In this document: positions 1 to 9,442 of the stretch, one piece after another | How positions within the stretch are numbered: position 1 is the first letter of the stretch | How the letters are laid out: every line of letters starts with the position of its first letter | Source of the DNA: Terriglobia bacterium | Lineage (GTDB): Bacteria > Acidobacteriota > Terriglobia > UBA7540 | DNA length: 64,000 nucleotides | Direction: 5' to 3' | Assembly: GCA_035712365.1 (NCBI GenBank) | Contig: DASTAW010000052.1 | Coordinates: 1 to 64,000, forward strand | The notes under the pieces: model-generated | Databases searched by the model: none | The model's input: the letters and a program-made list of their open reading frames with translations, nothing else | Told to the model about the DNA's origin: nothing | Program-made: the position numbers and the translations under genes

Positions 1-70
1 TTTGCAGTCCTCAAAAAGCCATTTTTCGCGCTGGTTTTGAGGCAAATGGGACAAAAAACACGTTTTTTGA

Positions 71-262
71 AAAACGAACCGGAGAGGTTGTTGAAAACAA
101 AGGGAAATTGCCAAAAAACGAACCGGAAACGAACCTAAAACGAAGCGGAGAAGTTGTTGAAAACACGTAGCTGTGGAAAAAACAAACCGGAACGAACCGG
201 AAAACGAAGCTACCGATCTCATTGAAAACATTAGAGGGTCAAAAAACGGACCGAAAACGCAG
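71..262. repeat. Degenerate A-rich tandem repeat, about 64-bp period
   Basis: Two adjacent 64-bp units (about 113-176 and 177-240) share the order AAAAAAC, AACCGGAA, AAAACGAAGC and a TTGAAAACA block. A partial unit precedes them from about 71 and a partial one follows from 241. The stretch is rich in A and in CGAACCGGA words and looks unlike the GC-rich genes around it. Short reading frames cross it but resemble nothing. It may be decayed or slippage-grown intergenic DNA. No function can be assigned. Confidence 0.5.
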
Positions 263-703
263 TGGGCCATTTTACTCGAACACAGCCGGCCGGAAAAATG
301 CACGTCAAATTTTTTTCTGGCTCGCTGGCGCACTCCACCCGCCCAACAATCAAAGCGGGTCCTTTTTCCACTCAGGATGGCGTCCGGCGTGGGTCTTTCT
401 CAGGGCGCAGGGCAACGCGAAGCCAGACGGCCCAGCAGGTCGTAAAGGCGTAATCGTCTCGCCAGGCGCACGGTTGCCCATCAGGGAATTTATTCGATAA
501 TCACTGTGGCCTCCGCGGCTTTGCGCTTTTGCGAGAATGCGCCTTCAGCGGCAACACCGCTGCGGCTTCAAACGTCCAATTGGAGCGGGAGGGTAATTGC
601 CAAGCCTGCGCTCCTCCGATAGAATGTTGGTTCAGGGAAGTTCGCTCCCAGTGCATTCTGAAGAAGCCTCGCAAACCACATCCTTAAAGGCTGGAGAAAA
701 ATC
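263..703. other. Intergenic region upstream of glyA
   Basis: No convincing gene is present on either strand. The small frames here have no start signal or recognisable family. The last bases before glyA contain a GGAG ribosome-binding site about 7 nt before the ATG at 704. I looked for a riboswitch-like leader and found no recognisable conserved core. Confidence 0.5.
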
Positions 704-1987
704 ATGACCCAGAATGATCGCACCCGTCCCCTCAGCGAGGTCGACCCGGAAGTTGCGCGGGCCATTGACCACGAGGTCGGCCGGCAGGCCGCCACGCTGG
801 AGCTGATTGCCTCCGAGAATTTTGTGAGCGAGGCGGTGCTCGAGGCGCTCGGCTCCGTGCTGACCAACAAGTACGCCGAGGGTCTGCCAGGCAAGCGCTA
901 CTACGGCGGCTGCGAGTTTGTGGACGTGGCCGAGACGCTGGCGATTGAGCGCGCCAGGAAGCTGTTCAACGCTGACCACGTGAACGTGCAGCCGCATTCC
1001 GGCGCGCAGGCCAATCAGGCTGTTTACATGACGGTGCTGAATCCTGGAGACACGCTGCTGGGTATGAATCTCGCGCACGGAGGGCACCTGACGCACGGCC
1101 ATCCGCTGAACTTCTCCGGCAAGATGTACAACATCATCCCTTACGGTGTGAGGAAGGACACGGAGACCATCGACTATGAAGAGCTTGAACAGCTCGCCAT
1201 GGAGCACAAGCCAAAACTGATTGTAGCCGGCGCCAGCGCCTATCCGCGCATTATTGATTTCGCGCGCTTCAGTGGAATTGCCAAAAAATCCGGCGCGCTG
1301 CTGATGGTGGACATGGCCCACATCGCCGGCCTCATCGCGGCGGGCCTGCATCCCAGTCCCTTTCCGCACGCTGACTTTGTCACCACCACCACCCACAAGA
1401 CGCTTCGCGGCCCGCGCGGCGGCGCCACGTTCTGCAAGGCCGAGTTTGCCAAGGCGCTCGACAAGACCATCTTTCCCGGCATCCAGGGAGGCCCGCTCAT
1501 GCACGTGATCGCCGCCAAGGCCGTCTGCTTCGAGGAAGCGTTGCAGCCCGCCTTCCGCGAATATCAGAAGCAGATTGTGGATAACGCCCGCGTGCTGTGC
1601 GAGGCCATCGCTGCCAGGGGATTCCGCATTGTCTCCGGCGGCACGGACAATCACCTGATGCTGGTGGACGTTTTTTCAAAGAACGTCACCGGCAAGCAGG
1701 CGGAAAAGGCGCTCGAGCAGGCCGGCATCACCGTCAACAAGAACGCCATTCCGTTTGATCCCAATCCGCCCATGGTGGCCAGCGGCATCCGCGTGGGAAC
1801 GCCCGCCGTCACCACGCGCGGCATGAAGGAAGCGGAGATGCGCAAGATCGGCGGCTGGATTGCCGACGTGCTGGCCGACCTGGAAAATGAAGCTCTGCTG
1901 GCGCGCGTCCGAAAGGAAGTGCACGCGCTCACCGAGGAGTTCCCGCTGTACGAAAACCGCCGGGCCGCGGTGGCTGGCAAGGTGTAA
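704..1987 (+). CDS. glyA: Serine hydroxymethyltransferase
   Basis: This PLP enzyme interconverts serine and glycine while loading one-carbon units on tetrahydrofolate in the cytoplasm. The 427-aa length is normal. The N-terminal half carries the GKRYYGG segment, and the PLP-binding lysine lies in [14 protein letters not shown] (K232). The C-terminal part has the usual GTPAVTTRG motif. The start is supported by a GGAG about 7 nt upstream, and the reading frame upstream has no better candidate. It stands alone on the plus strand and runs convergently into hpnE with only two bases between the stops, so neither gene has room for its own intrinsic terminator there. Confidence 0.97.
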   Translation: MTQNDRTRPLSEVDPEVARAIDHEVGRQAATLELIASENFVSEAVLEALGSVLTNKYAEGLPGKRYYGGCEFVDVAETLAIERARKLFNADHVNVQPHSGAQANQAVYMTVLNPGDTLLGMNLAHGGHLTHGHPLNFSGKMYNIIPYGVRKDTETIDYEELEQLAMEHKPKLIVAGASAYPRIIDFARFSGIAKKSGALLMVDMAHIAGLIAAGLHPSPFPHADFVTTTTHKTLRGPRGGATFCKAEFAKALDKTIFPGIQGGPLMHVIAAKAVCFEEALQPAFREYQKQIVDNARVLCEAIAARGFRIVSGGTDNHLMLVDVFSKNVTGKQAEKALEQAGITVNKNAIPFDPNPPMVASGIRVGTPAVTTRGMKEAEMRKIGGWIADVLADLENEALLARVRKEVHALTEEFPLYENRRAAVAGKV

Positions 1988-1989
1988 CC

Positions 1990-3333
1990 TCAGTTGGAAT
2001 GCAGAATAGCTTCGGCGGCAGTATAGCCGCTTTGGACGGCCCCCTCGATGGTGGCGGGCAGACCGGTGTCTGTCCAGTCCCCGGCAAGATAAAGCCCGCG
2101 AACCGGCGTTACCGCCGGTGGCCGCAACCCGTCCACTCTCACGCAAGGCGAGAAGGTTGCAAATCGCTCCTTGATCACCAGGGAATGCGTCAGTCTGGCG
2201 TCACGCGCGCCCGGCAGCAGGTTCCGGAGTTCACTGAGGGCCGTGCTCAGCAGGTTTTCTTTCGACCGCGCAACATGATCGTGCGCGCCGCTCAAAACCA
2301 GCGACACGTAGTTTTCGCCGCTCCCCAGGATGCGGCCCTTGTTGAAGAGCCACTGGATGGTTGTGCCGCGCAAGCCCACAAACTCCAGGTCGGTCACGGC
2401 GCGATCGAACCAGAGATAAATGGAGATGATGGGAGCGGGACGCAGATCGAGGATGCGTGAAAAGACAGGCTCGGATTTCACCGTTTCTGCCGGAAGCAGG
2501 CCGGGCAGGACATGCCACGGCACCGCGCTGAGTACAGTGGGCGCCTCGATGGCGTCGCCGTCAGCCAGCTTGACGCCATGACACACGCCGTCTGAAATCA
2601 GCAGCGCCCGCACGTCGCGCCGCAACTCAACGCTGCCTCCGCGGCTGGCGATCGCGCCCGCCGCCGCGTCGGTATAACAATCGCTCAGTCCCTTGCGCGG
2701 AACTCCCAGGCGCGAGTCGAGCGGCGAGCTGAACAACGCCAGCCGCAAAACACGTCGGAACAGGAGAGCCGAGGTGATTTCCGGATCTTCATTCATGGCG
2801 GCAATGCACAGCAGGTCCCAAAAGTTGCGGCGCAAAGTTTCCCGCTGCCCCAGCGCCGACAGCCATTCTTCAACCGTCATGTGTTCCAGAACGCCGGTGC
2901 TCTCCGCCTTGTCTTTGGCGGAGCGAAGCGCCCTGCCCAGCCGCAAAACGTCCATCTTTTCGCCGAAGGTGAAACTGTCGGAGAGACACACGCCGGTCAG
3001 CAGATGCCAGGGAGCGGAAAACGCGGGGCAGCGGAGCTCGGTGAGCTTCTGGTTCGAATCCAGAAAGCGGACGCGGAGTTGCGGATCAAAGGTGACCGTA
3101 TGGGCAGTGCCGATGGCGTCAAGAAACCTCAGCGTGGCGTGATAGCAGCCCATGAAGAGGTGCTGGCCGTTATCAACAACGGAACCCGTGGCCGCGTCAC
3201 GGAAGGAGCGCGCACGCCCGCCGAGATACGGCTTCTGCTCGAGCAGGCGGACGCGGCAGCCGGCCTCAGCCAGCGCCACTCCCGCGGCCAGACCCGCCAG
3301 GCCGCCACCGATGATCAGAACGTCTTCAGGCAT
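1990..3333 (-). CDS. hpnE: Squalene-associated FAD-dependent desaturase HpnE
   Basis: HpnE removes the hydroxyl from hydroxysqualene to give squalene, the last step of the three-enzyme HpnCDE route to hopanoids. The 447-aa protein begins with a Rossmann FAD motif (IIGGGLAGLAAGVALAE, residues 7-23), followed by the LLEQKPYLGGRARS segment usual for amine-oxidase-like desaturases. Near the C-terminus, GLYLAGDWTDTGLPATIEGA is the second FAD-contact motif. It lies 66 nt downstream of hpnC on the same strand and is probably co-transcribed. A phytoene-desaturase-like enzyme is the main alternative, but pairing with hpnC favours HpnE. Confidence 0.87.
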   Translation of the reverse strand: MPEDVLIIGGGLAGLAAGVALAEAGCRVRLLEQKPYLGGRARSFRDAATGSVVDNGQHLFMGCYHATLRFLDAIGTAHTVTFDPQLRVRFLDSNQKLTELRCPAFSAPWHLLTGVCLSDSFTFGEKMDVLRLGRALRSAKDKAESTGVLEHMTVEEWLSALGQRETLRRNFWDLLCIAAMNEDPEITSALLFRRVLRLALFSSPLDSRLGVPRKGLSDCYTDAAAGAIASRGGSVELRRDVRALLISDGVCHGVKLADGDAIEAPTVLSAVPWHVLPGLLPAETVKSEPVFSRILDLRPAPIISIYLWFDRAVTDLEFVGLRGTTIQWLFNKGRILGSGENYVSLVLSGAHDHVARSKENLLSTALSELRNLLPGARDARLTHSLVIKERFATFSPCVRVDGLRPPAVTPVRGLYLAGDWTDTGLPATIEGAVQSGYTAAEAILHSN

Positions 3334-3399
3334 AAACCGTCACGAGATTCGCTCGAAGCTTTCTGCCAGCCCGATTCAATGCGCCGGCTGCGAGGCGCA

Positions 3400-4341
3400 T
3401 CATCGTTGCCGTCCCGGCCCGGCGGCAACGCCCATACGGCCTGCCGCAGCTTCAGGCGTGAAGGGGCGCCGGGCCTTAAAGTAAAGCCGGACGAAATCGA
3501 GGAGTTTCAGTTTGGGCCGGCGGCGAAAAACGTCATAGTCAACGGCCTCAACTCTCTCCAGGATTGTAGTGCCCGTAAGCCAGGTGAGGCGAAGCTGCCG
3601 CCGAAGCTGCGGAACCACGCGTTCGGGCAGCGGCTTGCCGTTCACGAACAGTTGCCAGGTGCGTTGGGCTTCAAGCGCCATCACGCCGCGCCATCGTTCC
3701 TCGAGTCCGGAGTCCGGCTGCGCGCCGGTTTCCAGCTTCCATCGCTTGAGGATGTCCACGGAAAGTTCATAGCGGGCGAGATCATCCAGCGGAAGGTACA
3801 CGCGGTCGCGCTCGAGATCGGTCCGTACGTCCTGCCAGAAATTCGTCAGTTGCAGCGCGGTGCAGATGTTGTCCGAAAGGGCAAAAATTTCGGCGTCGCG
3901 ATGGTCGAACAGCTCCAGCATCAGCCGTCCCACAGGATTGGCGGAGTATGAGCTGTAATGCAGAAGCGACTCAAAGTTCTGGTGGCGGCTGGTGGTAACG
4001 TCCAATTCGAACGCCCGAATCAGATTGTCAAGGCTGCTCACGCTCAAGCGATACCTGCGGATCGTGTCGCCGAGCGCCAGGAATGTCGGATGGTCGGGTC
4101 CGCCCTCGACGCACGCGTACAGCCTGCCGCGCCAGTCTGCCAGCTTCTCCAGGCGCCCTTCAATGCCCGGCTCATCGGCAAAGTCGTCGGCCGAGCGCGC
4201 AAAAGCATAAATGGCAGCCAGCGCATCTCTCTTGTCCCTGGGAACCAGCAGCGAGGCGACGGGGAAATTCTCATAGTGGCGGCGCGCCAGCCTGCGGCAC
4301 GCCGAGTAGGCCGCCTCAAGATCAGAAGGGGAAGGTTTCAT
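3400..4341 (-). CDS. hpnC: Squalene/hydroxysqualene synthase HpnC
   Basis: This is a head-to-head prenyl synthase of the squalene/phytoene synthase family, 313 aa. The two aspartate-rich motifs are visible as DDFAD (52-56) and DVRTD (171-175), which bind the Mg-diphosphates. The N-terminal HYENFPVASLLVPR pattern is typical of HpnC, which converts presqualene diphosphate to hydroxysqualene, rather than of HpnD. It follows ftsZ by 131 nt and precedes hpnE. The expected middle enzyme, HpnD, is not in the window and must be encoded elsewhere if the full route operates. Confidence 0.87.
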   Translation of the reverse strand: MKPSPSDLEAAYSACRRLARRHYENFPVASLLVPRDKRDALAAIYAFARSADDFADEPGIEGRLEKLADWRGRLYACVEGGPDHPTFLALGDTIRRYRLSVSSLDNLIRAFELDVTTSRHQNFESLLHYSSYSANPVGRLMLELFDHRDAEIFALSDNICTALQLTNFWQDVRTDLERDRVYLPLDDLARYELSVDILKRWKLETGAQPDSGLEERWRGVMALEAQRTWQLFVNGKPLPERVVPQLRRQLRLTWLTGTTILERVEAVDYDVFRRRPKLKLLDFVRLYFKARRPFTPEAAAGRMGVAAGPGRQR

Positions 4342-4472
4342 GCGAATACGGCGCCTGAACCAGCCGCTGGACTGCCGGAGCAGTTAAGATTGCAGTGTAG
4401 CAGGAAAGTGGAAGGATGCCCCAGCCTGCCTGCCGGCGGGCCGATATTCTCAGGCCGCAAGCCAGTCTGGCG

Positions 4473-5654
4473 CTACTGCCTCTCAGTTTTCAGCGGGCGG
4501 CGCATGAAGGCCGGAACGTCAAGGTCGTCCGGCGAAATCTCCGAGCGCGGTTTTCCCTCCGGCTGTTCCTCCGGGCCGGCCGCAATCCTCTCGCGCCGCA
4601 ACTTCACGCTTTCCTGCGCGCTCCGCACCGCGGGCGAAACGCCTGCCATCGGCTTGATGCCCATCGCCTCTGATTTGATGCCGGTGGCAATCACGGTCAC
4701 CTTGACGGCGTCTTCCATGGATTCGTCAAGGACCGCCCCAAAGATGATGTTCGCATTGTCGGCAGCAGCCTGCTGGACGATGCTGGAAGCCTCATGCACC
4801 TCGTGCAGCGTCAGCGCGCTCGAGCCCGTGATGTTCAGCAGAATGCCATGCGCGCCGTTGATGGAGGCGTCCTCCAGCAGAGGACTGGCAATCGCCATGT
4901 TCGTGGCGTCGATGGCACGATTGTGGCCCCGCCCGACAGCCGTGCCCATCACCGCGTATCCCATGCCTTCCATGATCGTCTTGATGTCGGCAAAGTCGCG
5001 GTTGATGATGCCGGTGATGGTGATGATGTCTGAAATGCCCTGGACGCCCTGGCGAAGGATGTCATCCGCGATGCGGAATGCCTCAAAGAAGCTCGTCCCT
5101 TTGTCCACGAATTCCATCAACCGCTCATTCGGGATGCAGATGACGGTGTCCACCGCCTGGCCTAATTCCGAAAGCCCATATTCAGCCTGGGCCATTCTGC
5201 GCCGGCCTTCAAAGGCAAAAGGCTTTGTGACGACGCCGACGGTGAGCGCGCCGAGCTCGCGAGCCAGGCTGGCCACGATGGGAGCGCCACCCGTGCCCGT
5301 GCCGCCTCCGAGGCCAGCCGTCACAAACACCATATCTGCTCCCTCGAGGGCTTCCACAATCTTGTCGCTGTCTTCGAGCGCTGCAGCCCGGCCAACGTCA
5401 GGATTGGCGCCGGCCCCCAGGCCCTTGGTCAGTTTTGCGCCGAGCTGGATTTTGAGCGGCGCCTTCGACAGCTCGAGGGCCTGGAGATCGGTGTTCGCCA
5501 CCATGAACTCGACGCCTTCGACGTTGGCGGCGATCATTCGATTGACGGCATTACCGCCGCCGCCGCCCACGCCCAGCACCTTGATTTTGGCGCCGCGCTG
5601 CATGTTGTCGGAAAAATCGACCCGCAATTCTTCGGCAGGTGTATTGTTTGCCAT
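4473..5654 (-). CDS. ftsZ: Cell division protein FtsZ
   Basis: FtsZ is the tubulin-like GTPase that forms the Z-ring. The product is 393 aa from the ATG at 5654, chosen because GGGAGA stands just upstream; a frame extension of 10 residues has no such site. The glycine-rich T1 loop ([13 protein letters not shown]) is near the N-terminus and the tubulin signature GGGTGTG is at about 116-122. The extreme C-terminus has the conserved DVPAFMRR peptide that binds FtsA and other tethers, after a linker of some 60 residues. It is the last division gene of the dcw run, 43 nt after ftsA. Confidence 0.98.
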   Translation of the reverse strand: MANNTPAEELRVDFSDNMQRGAKIKVLGVGGGGGNAVNRMIAANVEGVEFMVANTDLQALELSKAPLKIQLGAKLTKGLGAGANPDVGRAAALEDSDKIVEALEGADMVFVTAGLGGGTGTGGAPIVASLARELGALTVGVVTKPFAFEGRRRMAQAEYGLSELGQAVDTVICIPNERLMEFVDKGTSFFEAFRIADDILRQGVQGISDIITITGIINRDFADIKTIMEGMGYAVMGTAVGRGHNRAIDATNMAIASPLLEDASINGAHGILLNITGSSALTLHEVHEASSIVQQAAADNANIIFGAVLDESMEDAVKVTVIATGIKSEAMGIKPMAGVSPAVRSAQESVKLRRERIAAGPEEQPEGKPRSEISPDDLDVPAFMRRPLKTERQ

Positions 5655-5697
5655 AATCTCTCCCAAAGCTAAACGATCAGGCATTCACGAAAATTTG

Positions 5698-6921
5698 TCA
5701 ATTTCCCGGGCCCCGCAAAACTCCCCAAAGCTTTCCCATCAAGCCCTTGTTTTGGCGGTCCTGCAGCAGCCGCATCCGCTTGCCGTAACTGACAAGCCCT
5801 ACGACCGTTGCATAGGACGGATCAGGCAGCACTTCCTCCGAACTCTCCATATTCATCGGATGCCCCACACGGACCGGCAACTCCAGTATGCCTTCAGCGA
5901 GCGAAACAAACCCGCCCAGTTTGGCTCCGCCACCGGTCAACACGACGCCGGCGCCAAGCTGGTTCTCACGGTCAACCGGTTCAATCTCGGCCTTGATCAA
6001 CTCCAGCAACTCGATAGCGCGCGGCTCGATGATCTCTCGCAGGCGCGCGTAGTTTACAATCCGGGCAGGACGGTCGCCCACGCCCGGAACTTCCAGGGCT
6101 GCGGATTCTCCCATTCCCGAGTTTTGCCTGCCCCACAGCCGCTTGATTTTCTCCGCCTCAGGCACCGGGGTCCTGAGGCCCACGGCAATGTCGTTCGTGA
6201 AGTGCTCGCCGCCAACCGGAATCGACGCCGTCAGCCGGACGCTGCCATGATGGTAGACGATCAGGTCCGAAGAACCCGCGCCCAGGTCAACCAGCGCGAC
6301 TCCCAGTTCGCGGTCGTCAGTGGTCAGGCAGGTTTCAGCGCAGGCCAGCGGCTCAAAAACTGTCCCGCTGTCGGGAACTTCAATGCCCGCGCGGTTCACC
6401 GCAGTCACCACGTTTTGCCAGGCCAGCGTGGAAGCCGTCACCACATGGACATTGGCCTCCAGATGCGAACCCACCATTCCCAGCGGGTCCCGGATGCCGT
6501 CCTGGGAATCCAGCAGGAACTCCTGCGGCAAAACGTGCAGCAGCTCGCGGTCCGCCGGGATGGCAATGCCCTGCGCCGCGCGAATCACCTGGCGGATGTC
6601 TTCCCGTCCAACGCCATGCCCGCGATTGGCAATGGTGACTCCGCCGCGCGAATTGACGCCTCGAATGTGCGATCCGCCGACACCGACGTAGGCGATATCG
6701 ACGGGGACACCTGCGGCCGATTCCGCCGCATCTACGGCTTTCTTGATCGACAGAACGGCCGCGTCCAGATTAACAATCAGGCCTTTGTGCCAGCCTTTGG
6801 ACTCTGCTATCCCCAGGCCCGTCACCTCAAGTTTCCCGGTGTCAGTGGGGTAACAAACCATGGCACAGGTCTTGCTGCTTCCGAGATCAAGGCCAATCAA
6901 TGCCTGTTCTTTGTGCGCCAA
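5698..6921 (-). CDS. ftsA: Cell division protein FtsA
   Basis: FtsA is an actin-like ATPase that tethers FtsZ filaments to the membrane. The 407-aa protein opens with the phosphate-1 loop GLDLGSSKTCAM and carries the VDLGAGSSDL phosphate-2 motif and GVVLTGGGAKL in the second lobe. The SHUT/1C domain lies between them. The last residues form a short basic, hydrophobic segment (LMGKLWGVLRG) consistent with an amphipathic membrane-targeting helix. It sits between ftsQ (6-nt gap) and ftsZ, the usual order. Confidence 0.97.
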   Translation of the reverse strand: MAHKEQALIGLDLGSSKTCAMVCYPTDTGKLEVTGLGIAESKGWHKGLIVNLDAAVLSIKKAVDAAESAAGVPVDIAYVGVGGSHIRGVNSRGGVTIANRGHGVGREDIRQVIRAAQGIAIPADRELLHVLPQEFLLDSQDGIRDPLGMVGSHLEANVHVVTASTLAWQNVVTAVNRAGIEVPDSGTVFEPLACAETCLTTDDRELGVALVDLGAGSSDLIVYHHGSVRLTASIPVGGEHFTNDIAVGLRTPVPEAEKIKRLWGRQNSGMGESAALEVPGVGDRPARIVNYARLREIIEPRAIELLELIKAEIEPVDRENQLGAGVVLTGGGAKLGGFVSLAEGILELPVRVGHPMNMESSEEVLPDPSYATVVGLVSYGKRMRLLQDRQNKGLMGKLWGVLRGPGN

Positions 6922-6927
6922 GCGTCT

Positions 6928-7803
6928 TTAGATTCCCTTCGAATTACTGGAAGCGTTACCCCCGGAATCCCGCCCCGCAGGGTTCACGACCACCTGATCT
7001 CGAAAACGCAAGTCAACAGAATCAATTCCTGCGTTCGTCCTGCGAAGCTGCGGGAGCACCGCCATCAGGTTCTTAAACCGCTCCAGAAAGCCGGCGTTTC
7101 CGAAATACACCAGAAGCGTCTGGCCGCCTTGAACCAGAAGCGCCTTGAGATTGCTTGCATCGCTTAAATCGACTTCAGAGATGGCCCATCCGAAACTCGA
7201 CACCTTTCCGGAGGTTTCGCCCATGAAATGGCTGTAAAGGTCCAGTCGCTCGATGCGGTCGGCCGCATCCCCGCGGAAGTCCAGGCCTTTGACAATGGGA
7301 AAGTCAAAGCGGCCCTTTTCGGGGGCTTCCAGCAGCACCCCCTGCTGGTCAACCATCTTGATCTGGCCACCCACATTGACAAAAGCGACTGGGACGCGCT
7401 CAGCAACGTAGACCGCCAGGCCGTGAGGATAAGAACGAACTACCGTCGCAGAGCGCACCCATGGAATCGATTCGACCTGTTTTTCCCGGCGTGCCAGCGA
7501 ACTTCTGAAAACATTACTCCTGCTGCCGGCGTCGGCCTGAATGTCCAGCGCCGCCAGGACCTCCTCCCTGGAGACATAGTGGTTGCCTCTAACCACTACG
7601 TCTGCGCCCGATCTCAACTGGAAGCGCGGGGAGTTCAGAAGATAGGTTCCAAGCAAATATCCACCAATCCCTACCGGCATAAGGACAAAGAGGATGACCC
7701 CGGACCACCACACCAGCCGGCGGATACCACGAGGGACCCTGGTTTGCCGCACCGCTACAGCGCGGGAGCGGCGCATGTAAGGCGCTTCGGAAGAAGGTTC
7801 CAT
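6928..7803 (-). CDS. ftsQ: Cell division protein FtsQ (POTRA domain)
   Basis: FtsQ is a bitopic membrane protein that links early and late divisome parts. From the ATG at 7803 it has 291 aa: a basic cytoplasmic tail, one transmembrane helix (WWSGVILFVLMPVGIGGYLL), a POTRA domain beginning near VVVRGNHYVSREEV, and the FtsQ domain with the WVRSATVVRSYP block. I prefer this start because GAGGTG lies 9 nt upstream; in-frame starts at 7830 (ATG) and 7857 (GTG) are possible. About 230 nt separate it from murC. The murB and ddl genes often found here are absent. Confidence 0.88.
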   Translation of the reverse strand: MEPSSEAPYMRRSRAVAVRQTRVPRGIRRLVWWSGVILFVLMPVGIGGYLLGTYLLNSPRFQLRSGADVVVRGNHYVSREEVLAALDIQADAGSRSNVFRSSLARREKQVESIPWVRSATVVRSYPHGLAVYVAERVPVAFVNVGGQIKMVDQQGVLLEAPEKGRFDFPIVKGLDFRGDAADRIERLDLYSHFMGETSGKVSSFGWAISEVDLSDASNLKALLVQGGQTLLVYFGNAGFLERFKNLMAVLPQLRRTNAGIDSVDLRFRDQVVVNPAGRDSGGNASSNSKGI

Positions 7804-8030
7804 TTTGCCGGACACCTCGTCGCGGTCCATCCCCAACAGGGTCAACCTTTTTATCACGGCCCATTTCCCAAAGCTCTGGGCCTGGTCGACCGATCACAGA
7901 ATAAGGAGCAAATCCACTGGTCCCGCCATCTGCCGCGGAAAACAGGTCCTGGAAAATAACAGGGACGCTGCCGCGTCAGCCTGGTTCCTGATTGAGCATA
8001 TTACCCACGGGCTTCAGCCTCTCGGAGACA

Positions 8031-9440
8031 CTATGTCTTCACCGTGCCGGGATGCTCGACACCCTCGTTGACCGCCTTCGACAGCGCTTCTGCAATCCGC
8101 CACACAGTGCCGGCCCCGATCGTCAGCACCAGGTCGCCTGGGTGGAGGTCCGCAAGGATCTCACTGGTCACAGCAGATTCCGAGGCGACGTAACGAGCGC
8201 GCGTATAGCCAAGCTCGGACATTCTGTCCACCAGGCGCTGCGAAGTGATGCCGGGAATCGGCGCCTCGCTCGCAGGATAGATGTCCAGAAAGTAGACGCG
8301 ATCACAGCCATCGAAGCAGCGGGCAAAATCGTCCATCAGGAATTTCGTTCGGGAAAACCGATGAGGCTGGAAGACCACCCGGATCCGGCGCGCCCCGCGC
8401 AGCCGGGCGGCCTCAAGCGTGGCGCTGATTTCTGTCGGATGATGGCCGTAGTCGTCAACAATCGTGATTCCATTTGCTTCCGCTTTGACCTGGAAGCGGC
8501 GGTCAGCCCCGTGAAAAGAATGCAACCCTGCCTGAATTTGTTTCGGATCAAGATCAAGCTCCCGCCCCACTGCAATGGCAGCAAGCGCATTCTGCACGTT
8601 GTGACGGCCGGGGATATTGACACTGAAGGGCCCGATCGACTGCCCGTCCACCGCAACCTCAAAGTTTGACCCGCCCGCCCTCAATTCCAGGTCGCGAGCC
8701 GTGACGTCAGCGCCCGACTGTATGCCATAAGTCACCACGCGCCTTCGCAACCGGGGCAGCACCGCCTGCATGGATGTGCGCCAGGGCGGGTCCACACACG
8801 CAATCACCGCTCCGTAAAAGGGGACCTTGTTCATGAAAGACACAAACGACTCCTGGATCTCTCCCAGGTCGCCGTAATGGTCCAGGTGCTCACGGTCGAT
8901 GTTGGTGACGACGGCAATGGTCGGCAGCAGGTAGAGAAAGGAGCGGTCACTTTCATCAGCCTCCACCACCATCAACTCGCTTTTCCCCAGCCGTGCGCTG
9001 GAACCGAACACATCCAGCCTTCCGCCAATGACGGCCGTGGGATCCAATCCGTTCTCTGACAGCATCACGGCCACCATGGAAGTCACCGTGGTCTTTCCGT
9101 GCGAGCCGGCAACTGCCACACAAAACTTCAGGCGCATCAATTCCGCCAGCATCTCAGCGCGGGGAATCACGGGGACCTTCCGGTGGGCCGCCTCGATGAT
9201 CTCGGGGTTCATCACCGGCACGGCGGACGAAACCACCACCACTTCAGCATCGCCAATATTCTCTGCAGCGTGCCGGTTCGATATGCGCGCTCCGAGTTGG
9301 GCCAGGCGGTCTGTTACAGGGCTCTGCTTAATGTCTGAGCCTGACACATCAAAGCCCAGATTGAGCAGCACTTCGGCAAGCCCGCTCATTCCAATGCCGC
9401 CAACGCCAACAAAGTGGATTTTTCGGACCTTTCCAAGCAT
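8031..9440 (-). CDS. murC: UDP-N-acetylmuramate--L-alanine ligase
   Basis: MurC adds L-alanine to UDP-MurNAc, the first amino acid of the peptidoglycan stem. The 469-aa product has the N-terminal Rossmann motif HFVGVGGIGMSG, the ATP-binding AGSHGKTTVT (111-120), and the C-terminal ligase domain with VFQPHRFSRT. The start at 9440 is favoured over a frame extending 53 residues back into murG because it begins exactly at the family start and has GGGAG about 8 nt upstream. It begins 2 nt after murG ends, so the two are tightly coupled. Confidence 0.96.
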   Translation of the reverse strand: MLGKVRKIHFVGVGGIGMSGLAEVLLNLGFDVSGSDIKQSPVTDRLAQLGARISNRHAAENIGDAEVVVVSSAVPVMNPEIIEAAHRKVPVIPRAEMLAELMRLKFCVAVAGSHGKTTVTSMVAVMLSENGLDPTAVIGGRLDVFGSSARLGKSELMVVEADESDRSFLYLLPTIAVVTNIDREHLDHYGDLGEIQESFVSFMNKVPFYGAVIACVDPPWRTSMQAVLPRLRRRVVTYGIQSGADVTARDLELRAGGSNFEVAVDGQSIGPFSVNIPGRHNVQNALAAIAVGRELDLDPKQIQAGLHSFHGADRRFQVKAEANGITIVDDYGHHPTEISATLEAARLRGARRIRVVFQPHRFSRTKFLMDDFARCFDGCDRVYFLDIYPASEAPIPGITSQRLVDRMSELGYTRARYVASESAVTSEILADLHPGDLVLTIGAGTVWRIAEALSKAVNEGVEHPGTVKT

Positions 9441-9442
9441 CG

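Noticed and set aside
173-500. Small plus-strand frames before glyA
   Set aside because: They run through the A-rich tandem repeats, overlap each other in different frames, and show no start signal or domain.
3051-3061. GGTTCGAATCC, identical to a tRNA T-loop consensus
   Set aside because: It lies inside hpnE and no acceptor, D-arm or anticodon stem can be paired around it, so it is a chance match.
3958-7167. A 1069-codon plus-strand open frame opposite ftsQ, ftsA and ftsZ
   Set aside because: It is the antisense shadow of three certain genes. High GC in third codon positions leaves the opposite strand free of stops. The product has no recognisable domain.
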